Under the pieces are notes generated by a model. That model was given only the letters and a program-made list of their open reading frames with translations. It had not been told where the DNA came from and made no database searches. A program made the translations under genes and the position numbers. Positions 13,423 to 21,878 of a stretch of DNA of 25,538 nucleotides are shown here, one piece after another (position 1 is the stretch's first letter; each line of letters begins with the position of its first letter). The DNA comes from an uncultured Pelagibacteraceae bacterium (lineage in GTDB: Bacteria > Pseudomonadota > Alphaproteobacteria > Pelagibacterales > Pelagibacteraceae): positions 1 to 25,538 of the forward strand of contig CACGET010000012.1 of assembly GCA_902572155.1 (NCBI GenBank), in the 5' to 3' direction.

Positions 13423-15903
13423 TCATCCTAATTTAAGATTTTTCAATACTTTAAATGGACTTTCACTTGAGATCTTTTTTGTAGTAACTTTATTTATTTT
13501 TTTTATTGGACTGTATTTAAAAAAAGTTTCTTCATCTTTAAAAAGTATTTTATAACCCATTTTTTGTAAAAGTTTTTTAAAGTTATCTTTACTACAACCT
13601 AAAAGATTAAGCATTTCAGGTATCATTTTTATTTGCCCGTCTACTTTGTAGCTAGAATTTATAATCTGCATAAATAATCTTTCAAGAATATCTATTCTAA
13701 CAAATAAATTATCAAATTTTTCGAATCCACATAAAAGCATAAAATTTTTATTCTTATTATCTTTATCATTTATAAAATTTAACCCAAAAGTAGGTGGCTT
13801 TAAATTGTAATATTTCTGGTGAAAGTTTTTCCATAATAATGTTCTTAAAGATACTGCTTCTGGTTTAATTAATTGATATAAAAAAACATGATATCTACCA
13901 AACTTAACACCTAATTCTCTTAAAATTTTCCTTTCGTTTTGCTCTAGATTTTTTAAGTAAGCAGAGACTTGTTCTCTCTTTAATACACCATTATTTTCAT
14001 ATAGTTGATAAGCCAAGGCTTTCACAGAAGAATTTTTTTCTTTAAGATTTTTTAAGTCAATTAGACTTTTAAGCACTGAATTGATTTTATTTTGTATCCA
14101 TTTTTTTATAAATTCGTTTAATTTTATTTTGGAAGCTTGATCTACAATGTCATCAATAATTAGTTCAAAATTTGGATTTAAATAATCATTTCCAGCATTT
14201 AATTTTGATATGGGAAAGTTGTTCCAATAGATTTTAAAGTCATCTTTTAATTCAATCAGACCAGTTTCAACTATAGTTTGAATTCTTTTTTCTAGTTCAG
14301 GACCAATTGTTTGTCTTGCAGCTTTTTTTAATGATTTAATATCTGTTTCCAGCGCTCCTTTTTTTAAATCCAATTCTAATTTAAGACCATTTATTTTTCC
14401 AATAAATTGATCATCGATAATAACGTTATTATTTTCTAATATTTCAGTTTTAAATTCCATATCTTGTTTTAATCCTCTTGCTAGAACACTTGCTCTCTTA
14501 TCAATAAATGTTTTTGTAAGCTCTTCATGAAGTCTATCTGAAAGTCTATCTTCTAAGTGTTTTGTTTTTTCTATCCAATAATTTTGATTTTCTACCCAGT
14601 TATTTTTATTCGAAACATAAGACCAAGTTCTTACATTTGCAATTCTATTTGATAAAGAATCAACATTTCCCTCTAATTTATCTAATTTTATTAATTGTAA
14701 TCTCATAAATTCATCTGTAATTCTGCCTTTTTGGCTACTTAAAAAACTAAAAACATTGCCTATAACTTCGTAATGATTTCCATAGGTTTTTTTAACAAAA
14801 TCAGGAATTTGACAACACTCCCATAGTAAGTTGAGTGTTTTATGATTTAGCTCAATATTAATTAAATTTTTATCTTTTAAAAAATATTTAAGTGCTTTTT
14901 CGTCTTCACACTCATTTATCTTTCTTAACCATCCCATTTGTGGTTTTTCTTCTAAAGATTTAATTAAACTCAAAGGATTATTAAAATTTAAAACTGAATT
15001 TCTCCAAAACAAAGTTCTTATTTCATCAAACTTATGATTTTCTAAAAGCTCAACATCTTCAGATGTTATGTCTTTACAATCTCCAGTAATACCAAAATTT
15101 CCGTCATTTAAAAATCTTCCTGCTCTTCCAGCAATTTGACCTATTTCTGCAATATTTAGCTTTCTTAATTTTCTTCCATCAAATTTTTTTAGATTAGAGA
15201 AATATATATGATCTAAATCCATATTAATTCCCATTCCTATAGCATCTGTTGCAACTAAAAAATCAACATCACCAGATTGATATAGTTCTACTTGAGCATT
15301 TCGTGTTTTAGGACTTAGAGATCCCATAACAATCGCTGCTCCACCTTTTTGTCTTCGAATAAGTTCTGCTATTGCATAAACTTCTTCTGCTGAAAAAGCG
15401 ATTATGGCTGTTTTTCTATTTATTCTTGAAATTTTTTTATACCCTCCATATGTAAGTTTGGATAAACGTTCTCTATTAATGAACTCAATATCTCCATTTA
15501 ATTTAGAAATTATATTTTTAATGGTACTTGAACCCATGAACATTGTTAGTTTTTCACCTCTAATATTCAGCAGTCTATCTGTAAAGATATGCCCTCTCTC
15601 ATGATCAGCACACATTTGTATTTCATCAACCCCAACAAATTCCAAATTTTTATCAACAGGCATAGATTCAACTGTGCATAAAAAATATTTTGCATTACTT
15701 GGAATTATTTTTTCTTCACCAGTTATTAGGGCTACTTTGTCTATGCTGATTTTTTTTATTACTTTGTCGTATACTTCTCTTGCTAGTAATCTCAGCGGAA
15801 AACCAATCATGCCTGAGTCAAAAGATAACATTGTATCTATAGCTAAATGAGTTTTGCCAGTATTTGTTGGACCGAGAACAGCAGTAATTTTTTCTTTGCT
15901 CAT
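13423..15903 (-). CDS. SUV3-like DExH-box RNA helicase (MgpS type)
   Basis: This is an 826-residue superfamily 2 helicase of the alphaproteobacterial group related to mitochondrial SUV3, which unwinds RNA for degradation. Seen in order: motif I GPTNTGKTH (11-19), motif Ia region GFPLRLLAREVYD, motif II VDEIQM (DEIQ 93-96), motif III MGSSTIK, motif IV/V in VMGSLSPKTRNAQVELYQSG and LVATDAIGMGIN, and motif VI QIAGRAGR (256-263). The long C-terminal half (about 290-826) is helical, with a conserved LGVKFGRYHVFLYQLIKPEA segment typical of this family. It is first of four tightly packed genes (helicase, TerB, fdxA, carD). Its ATG is 176 bp from the divergent acetoacetyl-CoA synthetase. The substrate in vivo is not evident. 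Confidence 0.9.
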   Translation of the reverse strand: MSKEKITAVLGPTNTGKTHLAIDTMLSFDSGMIGFPLRLLAREVYDKVIKKISIDKVALITGEEKIIPSNAKYFLCTVESMPVDKNLEFVGVDEIQMCADHERGHIFTDRLLNIRGEKLTMFMGSSTIKNIISKLNGDIEFINRERLSKLTYGGYKKISRINRKTAIIAFSAEEVYAIAELIRRQKGGAAIVMGSLSPKTRNAQVELYQSGDVDFLVATDAIGMGINMDLDHIYFSNLKKFDGRKLRKLNIAEIGQIAGRAGRFLNDGNFGITGDCKDITSEDVELLENHKFDEIRTLFWRNSVLNFNNPLSLIKSLEEKPQMGWLRKINECEDEKALKYFLKDKNLINIELNHKTLNLLWECCQIPDFVKKTYGNHYEVIGNVFSFLSSQKGRITDEFMRLQLIKLDKLEGNVDSLSNRIANVRTWSYVSNKNNWVENQNYWIEKTKHLEDRLSDRLHEELTKTFIDKRASVLARGLKQDMEFKTEILENNNVIIDDQFIGKINGLKLELDLKKGALETDIKSLKKAARQTIGPELEKRIQTIVETGLIELKDDFKIYWNNFPISKLNAGNDYLNPNFELIIDDIVDQASKIKLNEFIKKWIQNKINSVLKSLIDLKNLKEKNSSVKALAYQLYENNGVLKREQVSAYLKNLEQNERKILRELGVKFGRYHVFLYQLIKPEAVSLRTLLWKNFHQKYYNLKPPTFGLNFINDKDNKNKNFMLLCGFEKFDNLFVRIDILERLFMQIINSSYKVDGQIKMIPEMLNLLGCSKDNFKKLLQKMGYKILFKDEETFFKYSPIKKINKVTTKKISSESPFKVLKNLKLG

Positions 15904-15980
15904 TATCTATCTTTGGTATACTTTTTTTTTTACCTACCAGATATTGTTACAGTTAAAGAACAAAAATAGACTAAAACAAG

Positions 15981-15991
15981 ACCGAATCGGT
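15981..15991. repeat. Short perfect dyad ACCGAATCGGT
   Basis: An 11-bp perfect inverted repeat with one central base lies in the 176-bp divergent spacer between the helicase and acetoacetyl-CoA synthetase genes. It is GC-richer than its surroundings. It could be a regulator site for either gene; I see no other copy nearby. Confidence 0.35.
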
Positions 15992-16011
15992 AGATAAAAA
16001 GTTCTCATTTT

Positions 16012-16046
16012 ACTTATTTAATATAGTTAGATTATCATAAATAAGT
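16012..16046. promoter_or_regulatory. Inverted repeat over the acetoacetyl-CoA synthetase -35 region
   Basis: Perfect 9-bp arms ACTTATTTA (16012-16020) and TAAATAAGT (16038-16046) are separated by 17 bp. The arms straddle and abut the likely -35 hexamer, so a protein bound here would affect RNA polymerase. The arms are AT-only apart from one C/G pair, so chance is a real alternative. Confidence 0.35.
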
Positions 16047-16059
16047 TTAATTATATAAT
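16032..16059 (+). promoter_or_regulatory. Candidate promoter of acetoacetyl-CoA synthetase
   Basis: A perfect -10 TATAAT (16054-16059) has a partial -35 TTATCA (16032-16037) 16 bp upstream. Transcription would start near 16066, giving a leader of about 14 nt before the ATG at 16080, with no Shine-Dalgarno site in it. Confidence 0.45.
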
Positions 16060-16079
16060 AGTAATTTAAGCAAAAAAAT

Positions 16080-18038
16080 ATGACTAAAAAACTTTGGCAG
16101 GCGACCTCTTATCAAAAAAAAAATTCAATTCTCTTTTCTTTCGAAAACTACATTTCAAAAAAATACAATAAAAATTTTAGAAGAAATTATGAAAAATTGT
16201 TGGATTGGAGTATTAAAAACTCTCCTAAATTTTGGAGTTCTTTTTGGGATTTTGCAGAAATAAAAGGAACCAAAGGTAAGAAAGAAATTAAAAAATCAAA
16301 AATATTTTATAAAAATTTATTTTTACCAAATAGCAAGCTCAACTTTGGAGAAAACCTCTTGTCAAAAAATAATAACGAAAAAGCAATTACGTTTATTAGT
16401 GAAGATGGTTTTAGAGAAGTAAGGACATGGTTTCAATTAAATCAAAATTCAAATAAAATAGTTCAGTTTTTTAAAAGTATTAAAATACGTCAAAAGGATA
16501 GAATAGTCGCCTATACACCTAATACTATCGAAACAGTTGAGGCATTTATTGCAACAAGCTCTATTGGTGCAATATGGTCTTCATGTTCGCCTGATTTTGG
16601 AATACAAGGAGTAATTGAAAGATTTTCTCAAATTAAACCCAAAGTGCTATTTATTACAGATCAATATTTTTATAATGGAAAAAAAATCAATGTTATAGAA
16701 AGACTTCCAAAAATCTTAAAAGAAATACCCTCAATTAAAAATGTAGTAGTTCTAAAATATCCAGGGAAAAATTTTATTAAAAGAAATGTCTTAAAAAGTG
16801 TTAAAATATTTAAATGGACTGATTTATTAAAGAGAAAGTTTAAAAGTATAAATATTTCTAAGTATGATTTTGAGCATGAGCTTGCTATCCTTTATTCAAG
16901 TGGAACTACTGGAAAACCAAAGTGTATTTGCCATAAATCTGGGGGTGTTTTAATTCAACATAAAAAAGAGCATCAATTGCATTGTGATATAAAAGAGGGT
17001 GATAATGTTTTTTACTTTACTACGTGTGGCTGGATGATGTGGAATTGGTTAGTTAGTGTTTTGGCTTGTAAGGCATCCATAGTTCTTTTTGATGGATCTC
17101 CAATGTTTAAACATGAAGATCTATTATTAAAGATTACTGAGAAAGAGAAAATCACATTATTAGGGATTAGCGCAAAATATATAGATTTTTTGAGAAAATT
17201 AAAACCTGTTCTTAATTATAAGTATAAACTTAATTATTTAAAAACAATCTGTTCTACTGGTTCTCCGCTATCTAATGAGGGATTTAAATATGTTTATCAA
17301 AATATTAAAAAAAATGTACATTTGGCTTCAGTTTCAGGAGGAACTGATATTGTTTCGTGTTTTGTATTAGGAAATTTGTATCAACCAGTTAACATGGGAG
17401 AAATTCAAAACAAAGGACTAGGGCTTAATGTTGATATTTTTGGTGAAAATGGAAGGCCTCAAAAAAATAAAAAAGGTGAACTAGTCTGCAAAAATCCTTT
17501 TCCATCAATGCCCCTGAAATTCTGGAATGATAAACAGGATAAAAAATTCAAAGAGGCATACTTTAATCGTTTTTCAAATATTTGGCATCATGGTGATTTT
17601 GCTGAGATTAAAAAAACAAGTGGATTTATTATATATGGAAGATCAGACACAACTTTAAATCCAGGAGGTGTGAGACTAGGAACAGCTGAGATTTATTCAG
17701 AGGTTGAAAAGTTTAAAGAAATAAAGGAGTCCATTGCTGTTGGACAATCATGGGATAACGATATTAGAATTATTCTATTTATAGTAATGCAGCCAAAATA
17801 CCATCTTACAGAAAATTTAATTAATAAAATTAAAATAGAAATAAGAAAGAATGTCTCCCCAAGACATGTACCAAGCAAAGTAATTGAGGTTAATGATATT
17901 CCAAGAACTAAAAGTGGTAAAATAGTTGAACTAGCGGTAAAAAATATAATAGAAGGAAATAGTATAAAAAATAAAGAGGCACTTACAAACCCAGAAGTTT
18001 TAAAACAATTTAAGAATTTGAAAGATTTAAATATTTAG
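16080..18038 (+). CDS. aacS: Acetoacetate-CoA ligase (acetoacetyl-CoA synthetase)
   Basis: This cytoplasmic adenylate-forming enzyme converts acetoacetate, ATP and CoA to acetoacetyl-CoA, allowing use of ketone bodies or PHB breakdown products. The 652-residue length and the N-terminal WQATSYQKKNSILFSFENYI region fit AACS rather than acetyl-CoA synthetase (AcsA). Seen: P-loop YSSGTTGKPK (272-281), the AACS-typical CGWMMWNWLVS, SVSGGTDIVSCF, the HHGDFAEI and GRSDTTLNPGGVRLGTAEIY motifs, and the C-terminal catalytic lysine K614 in PRTKSGK. It is monocistronic: a 176-bp promoter region upstream and a convergent thioesterase gene 13 bp downstream. No PHB synthesis gene is in the window, so the source of acetoacetate is unknown. 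Confidence 0.92.
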   Translation: MTKKLWQATSYQKKNSILFSFENYISKKYNKNFRRNYEKLLDWSIKNSPKFWSSFWDFAEIKGTKGKKEIKKSKIFYKNLFLPNSKLNFGENLLSKNNNEKAITFISEDGFREVRTWFQLNQNSNKIVQFFKSIKIRQKDRIVAYTPNTIETVEAFIATSSIGAIWSSCSPDFGIQGVIERFSQIKPKVLFITDQYFYNGKKINVIERLPKILKEIPSIKNVVVLKYPGKNFIKRNVLKSVKIFKWTDLLKRKFKSINISKYDFEHELAILYSSGTTGKPKCICHKSGGVLIQHKKEHQLHCDIKEGDNVFYFTTCGWMMWNWLVSVLACKASIVLFDGSPMFKHEDLLLKITEKEKITLLGISAKYIDFLRKLKPVLNYKYKLNYLKTICSTGSPLSNEGFKYVYQNIKKNVHLASVSGGTDIVSCFVLGNLYQPVNMGEIQNKGLGLNVDIFGENGRPQKNKKGELVCKNPFPSMPLKFWNDKQDKKFKEAYFNRFSNIWHHGDFAEIKKTSGFIIYGRSDTTLNPGGVRLGTAEIYSEVEKFKEIKESIAVGQSWDNDIRIILFIVMQPKYHLTENLINKIKIEIRKNVSPRHVPSKVIEVNDIPRTKSGKIVELAVKNIIEGNSIKNKEALTNPEVLKQFKNLKDLNI

Positions 18039-18051
18039 AAGATAAGAGCAA

Positions 18052-18477
18052 TCAGCCACCAGGTCCTAAGTTAGATGGTTTTACCTTTAAAATTTTCCAT
18101 ACACCAGATGCAGATGTTATTATTTTATTATTACACTTAAGTTCACAGAATAAAAAAATTAAAGTATTTGTTTTTTTTAGAATTTTTGTATTACCTATTA
18201 TCTCCTCCCCTATTTTGGAAGATCCAATAAATTTTAAATCTAAAGAAATAGTTACACATGGTGCTCCTTCAGCGGTTCTATGAGCGGCTGTACCTGATCC
18301 AGCATCTACCAAAGCCGACAAATACCCTCCATGAGTAATACCTGCAGCATTTAGATGATTTTCTGTAATTTTTGATTTAAATTCATATTCTGTATTAGAA
18401 ATTGTTCTAAATAAAACACCACCATTATGTTTCATGAAACCTTGTTTAATACTTATTTGCTCAAATTTATTAGACAT
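18052..18477 (-). CDS. PaaI-like hotdog-fold thioesterase
   Basis: This is a 141-residue single-domain hotdog protein of the PaaI/4HBT group that hydrolyses acyl-CoA thioesters in the cytoplasm. The hallmark GITHGGYLSALVDAGSGTAAH holds the HGG turn and the catalytic acid D in the central helix. VTISLDLKFIGSSKIGEEI is the typical second half of the fold. The substrate is unknown; PaaI itself acts on phenylacetyl-CoA derivatives, but no phenylacetate genes are nearby. The gene lies 6 nt after a small membrane-peptide ORF and downstream of tRNA-Arg, so one transcript may carry all three. It converges on acetoacetyl-CoA synthetase. Confidence 0.85.
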   Translation of the reverse strand: MSNKFEQISIKQGFMKHNGGVLFRTISNTEYEFKSKITENHLNAAGITHGGYLSALVDAGSGTAAHRTAEGAPCVTISLDLKFIGSSKIGEEIIGNTKILKKTNTLIFLFCELKCNNKIITSASGVWKILKVKPSNLGPGG

Positions 18478-18483
18478 ATTTTT

Positions 18484-18582
18484 TTATAATACAAAAGTAA
18501 GAAATAATAAAATTATAAAAACAATTATAAAAAAATATATCACTGATTTTTGTAGTGAAGCTTTTAATAACCAATCTAACAT
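18484..18582 (-). CDS. 32-residue single-span membrane peptide
   Basis: A 33-codon frame runs between tRNA-Arg and the thioesterase. The product starts MLDWLLKASLQKS, an amphipathic head with two lysines, followed by an unbroken hydrophobic stretch rich in I/F/L/V (residues 14-32) and ends with no tail. A good Shine-Dalgarno core (AGGA, in TAGGAATAGA) lies 6 nt before the ATG, better than for most genes here. The stop is 6 nt from the thioesterase ATG. I recognise no family. In AT-rich DNA hydrophobic ORFs arise by chance because T-rich codons encode I/F/L, so the ribosome-binding site and the spacing are the main evidence. Confidence 0.5.
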   Translation of the reverse strand: MLDWLLKASLQKSVIYFFIIVFIILLFLTFVL

Positions 18583-18596
18583 TCTATTCCTATTTT

Positions 18597-18673
18597 TGGC
18601 GGACCGCCCAGAACTCGAATCTGGAATCTCCCGGTTCGTAGCCGAGCGCCTTATCCAATTTGGCCAGCGGTCC
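18597..18673 (-). tRNA. tRNA-Arg(ACG)
   Basis: A 77-nt tRNA on the minus strand. The acceptor stem GGACCGC (5' end at 18673) pairs with GCGGTCC (18601-18607 on the plus strand), followed by discriminator G and an encoded CCA (18597-18599). The anticodon stem CTCGG/CCGGG (one G-T wobble) encloses CTACGAA, anticodon ACG, which is read as ICG after TadA deamination and decodes CGN. The T arm is CCAGA TTCGAGT TCTGG. Only 14 nt separate its 3' end from the ATG of the small membrane peptide. Confidence 0.97.
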
Positions 18674-18772
18674 TTGATTAAATAATTTCTTTAATATATC
18701 AAAGTTATCATATTTATTGATTAAGTTTATAATTTCTCCTAAATTTAAAAATTGTTTGCATAAAAATGCCTT

Positions 18773-18797
18773 ATTAGTGTGTTAAAATAACACTAAT
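18773..18797. promoter_or_regulatory. Dyad overlapping the candidate aceE -10 box
   Basis: Perfect 8-bp arms ATTAGTGT (18773-18780) and ACACTAAT (18790-18797) flank 9 bp that contain the start of a good -10 candidate, TAAAAT (18783-18788). It lies 40 bp before the aceE ATG. The geometry (operator across the -10) is that of a repressor site; the half-site differs from the E. coli PdhR site. A short run of T follows the right arm, so a leader hairpin or attenuator is an alternative. The rest of the 18674-18836 spacer holds no gene that I can see. Confidence 0.45.
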
Positions 18798-18836
18798 TTT
18801 TAATAGTTAAAGATGTAAATAAAGTTTTAATAAACA

Positions 18837-21800
18837 ATGAATGAAAAATTACTTGTTCCTGATATTGGTGAATTTGAAAACGTTGAAGTAATAGAGTTGC
18901 TTGTAAAACCTGGTGACCAAGTAAATATCAATGATCCGGTAATAACTATTGAGAGCGATAAATCTAGCATTGAAATTCCCGCAACAATCTCAGGAAAGGT
19001 AGACTCAGTCAAAGTTAAAGTAGGTGACAAAGTATCAAAAGGTGATTTGATCTTAACAACTTTATCATCAGATAATTTTGTAAAAGAAATAATTCCAAAA
19101 AATACCGAAAGTATAATTAAACAAGCTGAAAATGTAATTTCAAAAAAAAATAATATTTTATCTTTAGAAGAAAAATCTGTTGAAAATAAACAATCAAAGA
19201 TTCAAGTTATTAATAATAATGATATTGATCCTTTAGAAACTAAGGATTGGATAGACTCTTTATCAGCAGTTATAGAAAAAGATGGAAATAACAGAGCTCA
19301 TTTTTTAATAAAAGAACTTATTAATAAAGCTTACAGGGAAGGTGCAAATATACCTTATACGCAAAATACTCCTTATATAAATACAATTCCCCCTGAGGCT
19401 GAAGTAAAATCTAATGGAGATCAAAATATTGAAAGAAGAATTCGCTCATTAATAAGATGGAATGCAGCTGCTATGGTAGTTCGAGCAAATAAAAAATTTC
19501 CAGAGTTGGGTGGGCACATAGGAACTTTTGCTTCAGCTGCAACATTATACGATGTAGGTATGAACCATTTTTGGAGAGCAAAAAATAATAAGTTTGGTGG
19601 AGATTTAATTTATTTTCAAGGTCATAGTGCTCCAGGTATGTATGCTAGAGCATATTTAGAGGGCAGATTGAATGAAAAACAATTAGACAGTTTTAGACAA
19701 GAGGTAAAACCTGGAGGCCTTTCTTCATACCCTCATCCATGGTTAATGCCTCAATTTTGGCAATTTCCAACTGTGTCAATGGGATTAGGTCCAATGATGG
19801 GAATTTATCAAGCAAGATATATGAAATATTTAATTAATAGAGGTCTTATAAAAGATGAGGGAAGAAAAGTTTGGGTTTTTTTAGGTGATGGTGAAATGGA
19901 TGAACCAGAGTCAATGGGGGCCATAGGTTTAGCCGCAAGAGAGAAATTAGATAATTTAATATTTGTAATTAATTGTAACTTGCAAAGGTTAGATGGCCCA
20001 GTTAGAGGAAATGGAAAAATTATTCAAGAATTAGAAGGAAGCTTTAGAGGATCTGGTTGGAATGTTATAAAGGTAATTTGGGGTTCATATTGGGACTCAT
20101 TAATTGCTAATGATAAAACTGGTAATTTAGTAAAAATTATGAACGAGACTGTAGATGGTGAGTACCAAGCAATGAAAGCTAGGGATGGTGCTTATGTTAG
20201 AAAAAAATTTTTTGGAAAACATCCAGATACAATTGAATTGGTTTCAAGTTTATCAGATACAGATATTTGGCGATTAAACAGAGGTGGACATGATCCCCAT
20301 AAAGTTTTTGCAGCATACGAAAAAGCCTCAAAAAACCGAGGTAGCCCAACAGTTATTATTGCTAAGACTATCAAGGGATATGGAATGGGAAAATCAGGAG
20401 AAAGTGTAAATACTACTCACCAAACTAAAAAATTAGATGTTGATGATTTGATGTACTATAGAGATAGATTTGATGTTCCACTAACCGATGAGCAAGTAAA
20501 AAATATTGAATATTTTAAACCTGATGAAAAATCTCCAGAGATTAAATATATAAAAGAAAGAAGACTAAAATTAGGTGGCTTCTTACCAGAAAGATCATCT
20601 TTTGCAAAACCAATTAAAGCTCCTTCAAAAGATATTTTTGATTTCTTAAAAGTCTCTACAGGAGCAAAAGAGATGTCTACAACTATGGCGCTTGTCAGAA
20701 TGCTTACTAATTTATTAAGAGATAAAAATATTTCCCCAAGATTAGTTCCCATTATTCCTGACGAGGCAAGAACATTTGGTATGGAAGGTTTTTTTCAAAA
20801 AATAGGAATTTATGCACATGAAGGACAAAAATATGAACCTGAGGATGCTGCTCAATTAAGTTCATATCGAGAAGAGAAAAGTGGACAAGTTTTAGAGGAA
20901 GGGATTACTGAAGCAGGCGCAATGTCATCTTGGATTGCAGCTGCAACTGCTTATACAAATCATGATATTGAAATGATTCCAATTTATATTTTTTATTCTA
21001 TGTTTGGATTTCAAAGAATTGGAGATCTGGCATGGGCAGCTGGTGATAGTCAGGCTAGAGGTTTTTTAATAGGTGCTACAGCTGGCAGAACAACACTTGC
21101 TGGTGAAGGTTTACAACATCAGGATGGACATAGTCATTTAATTGCATCTACAATTCCGAATTGTGTTAGCTATGATCCTACATTTCATTATGAACTAGCA
21201 GTAATTTTTAGAGAAGGCTTAAGAAGAATGCATGAGAAAAATGAAAATATATTTTACTATATTACAACAATGAATGAAAATTATTCACATCCAGAAATAC
21301 CAAAAGATAAAAGTTGTGAAGAAGGAATTTTAAAGGGAATGTATAAAATAAAAGAATTTGATAAATATAAAAAAACTAAAATTCAGTTATTAGGTTCTGG
21401 TACAATTCTTAGAGAGATGATTTCAGCAGCTGAAATTCTACAAAAAGATTATCAAATTGACAGTGAGGTCTGGAGCGTAACAAGTTTCAATGAACTTAGA
21501 AAGGATGGAATGGAAGTTGAAAGGTATAATCTTTTAAATCCAGACAAAGAACCAAAAATATCTTACCTAGAAAAATGTTTAGGAAAATCAGAAGGCCCAA
21601 TTATGGCTGCTTCTGATTATATGAGATTAAATTCTGATCAGATTAGACCTTATATGAATAAAAGCTTCTACTCTTTAGGTGCAGATGGTTTCGGTAGAAG
21701 CGATACAAGAACAAATCTTAGAAAATTTTTTGAGGTAGACAAAGAACATCTGGTAGCTTACGGATTAAGTATATTATCAAAAGAGCAACTTATACCCTCA

Positions 21801-21869
21801 AAATACGCTAAAGAGGCTTTGAAAAAATATAATATTGATGGCAATAAACCTATGCCTACTAAATTATAA
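18837..21869 (+). CDS. aceE: Pyruvate dehydrogenase E1, homodimeric type, with N-terminal lipoyl domain
   Basis: E1 decarboxylates pyruvate with thiamine diphosphate and reductively acetylates the lipoyl group of E2. The 1010-residue protein has two parts. Residues 1-75 are a complete biotinyl/lipoyl domain (VPDIGEF, then ESDKSSIEIP with lipoyl lysine K42, then GDKVSKGDLIL). After a charged linker (about 76-127), residues 128-1010 align throughout with E. coli AceE (887 aa), starting at DIDPLETKDWI. The thiamine-binding motif runs from GDGE (349-352) to NCNLQ (378-382), and the C-terminal domain ends in DGFGRSDTRTNLRKFFEVD. E. coli AceE has no lipoyl domain, so the fusion is unusual. The frame is continuous, with no sign of an assembly join. 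aceF follows after 9 nt. No E3 (lpd) gene is in the window. Confidence 0.95.
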   Translation: MNEKLLVPDIGEFENVEVIELLVKPGDQVNINDPVITIESDKSSIEIPATISGKVDSVKVKVGDKVSKGDLILTTLSSDNFVKEIIPKNTESIIKQAENVISKKNNILSLEEKSVENKQSKIQVINNNDIDPLETKDWIDSLSAVIEKDGNNRAHFLIKELINKAYREGANIPYTQNTPYINTIPPEAEVKSNGDQNIERRIRSLIRWNAAAMVVRANKKFPELGGHIGTFASAATLYDVGMNHFWRAKNNKFGGDLIYFQGHSAPGMYARAYLEGRLNEKQLDSFRQEVKPGGLSSYPHPWLMPQFWQFPTVSMGLGPMMGIYQARYMKYLINRGLIKDEGRKVWVFLGDGEMDEPESMGAIGLAAREKLDNLIFVINCNLQRLDGPVRGNGKIIQELEGSFRGSGWNVIKVIWGSYWDSLIANDKTGNLVKIMNETVDGEYQAMKARDGAYVRKKFFGKHPDTIELVSSLSDTDIWRLNRGGHDPHKVFAAYEKASKNRGSPTVIIAKTIKGYGMGKSGESVNTTHQTKKLDVDDLMYYRDRFDVPLTDEQVKNIEYFKPDEKSPEIKYIKERRLKLGGFLPERSSFAKPIKAPSKDIFDFLKVSTGAKEMSTTMALVRMLTNLLRDKNISPRLVPIIPDEARTFGMEGFFQKIGIYAHEGQKYEPEDAAQLSSYREEKSGQVLEEGITEAGAMSSWIAAATAYTNHDIEMIPIYIFYSMFGFQRIGDLAWAAGDSQARGFLIGATAGRTTLAGEGLQHQDGHSHLIASTIPNCVSYDPTFHYELAVIFREGLRRMHEKNENIFYYITTMNENYSHPEIPKDKSCEEGILKGMYKIKEFDKYKKTKIQLLGSGTILREMISAAEILQKDYQIDSEVWSVTSFNELRKDGMEVERYNLLNPDKEPKISYLEKCLGKSEGPIMAASDYMRLNSDQIRPYMNKSFYSLGADGFGRSDTRTNLRKFFEVDKEHLVAYGLSILSKEQLIPSKYAKEALKKYNIDGNKPMPTKL

Positions 21870-21878
21870 ATATAATAT

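Noticed and set aside
18434..18685. Plus-strand ORF across the thioesterase start and tRNA-Arg
   Set aside because: It is antisense to tRNA-Arg and the ADRPELESGISRF-type product is the usual translation of a tRNA complement.
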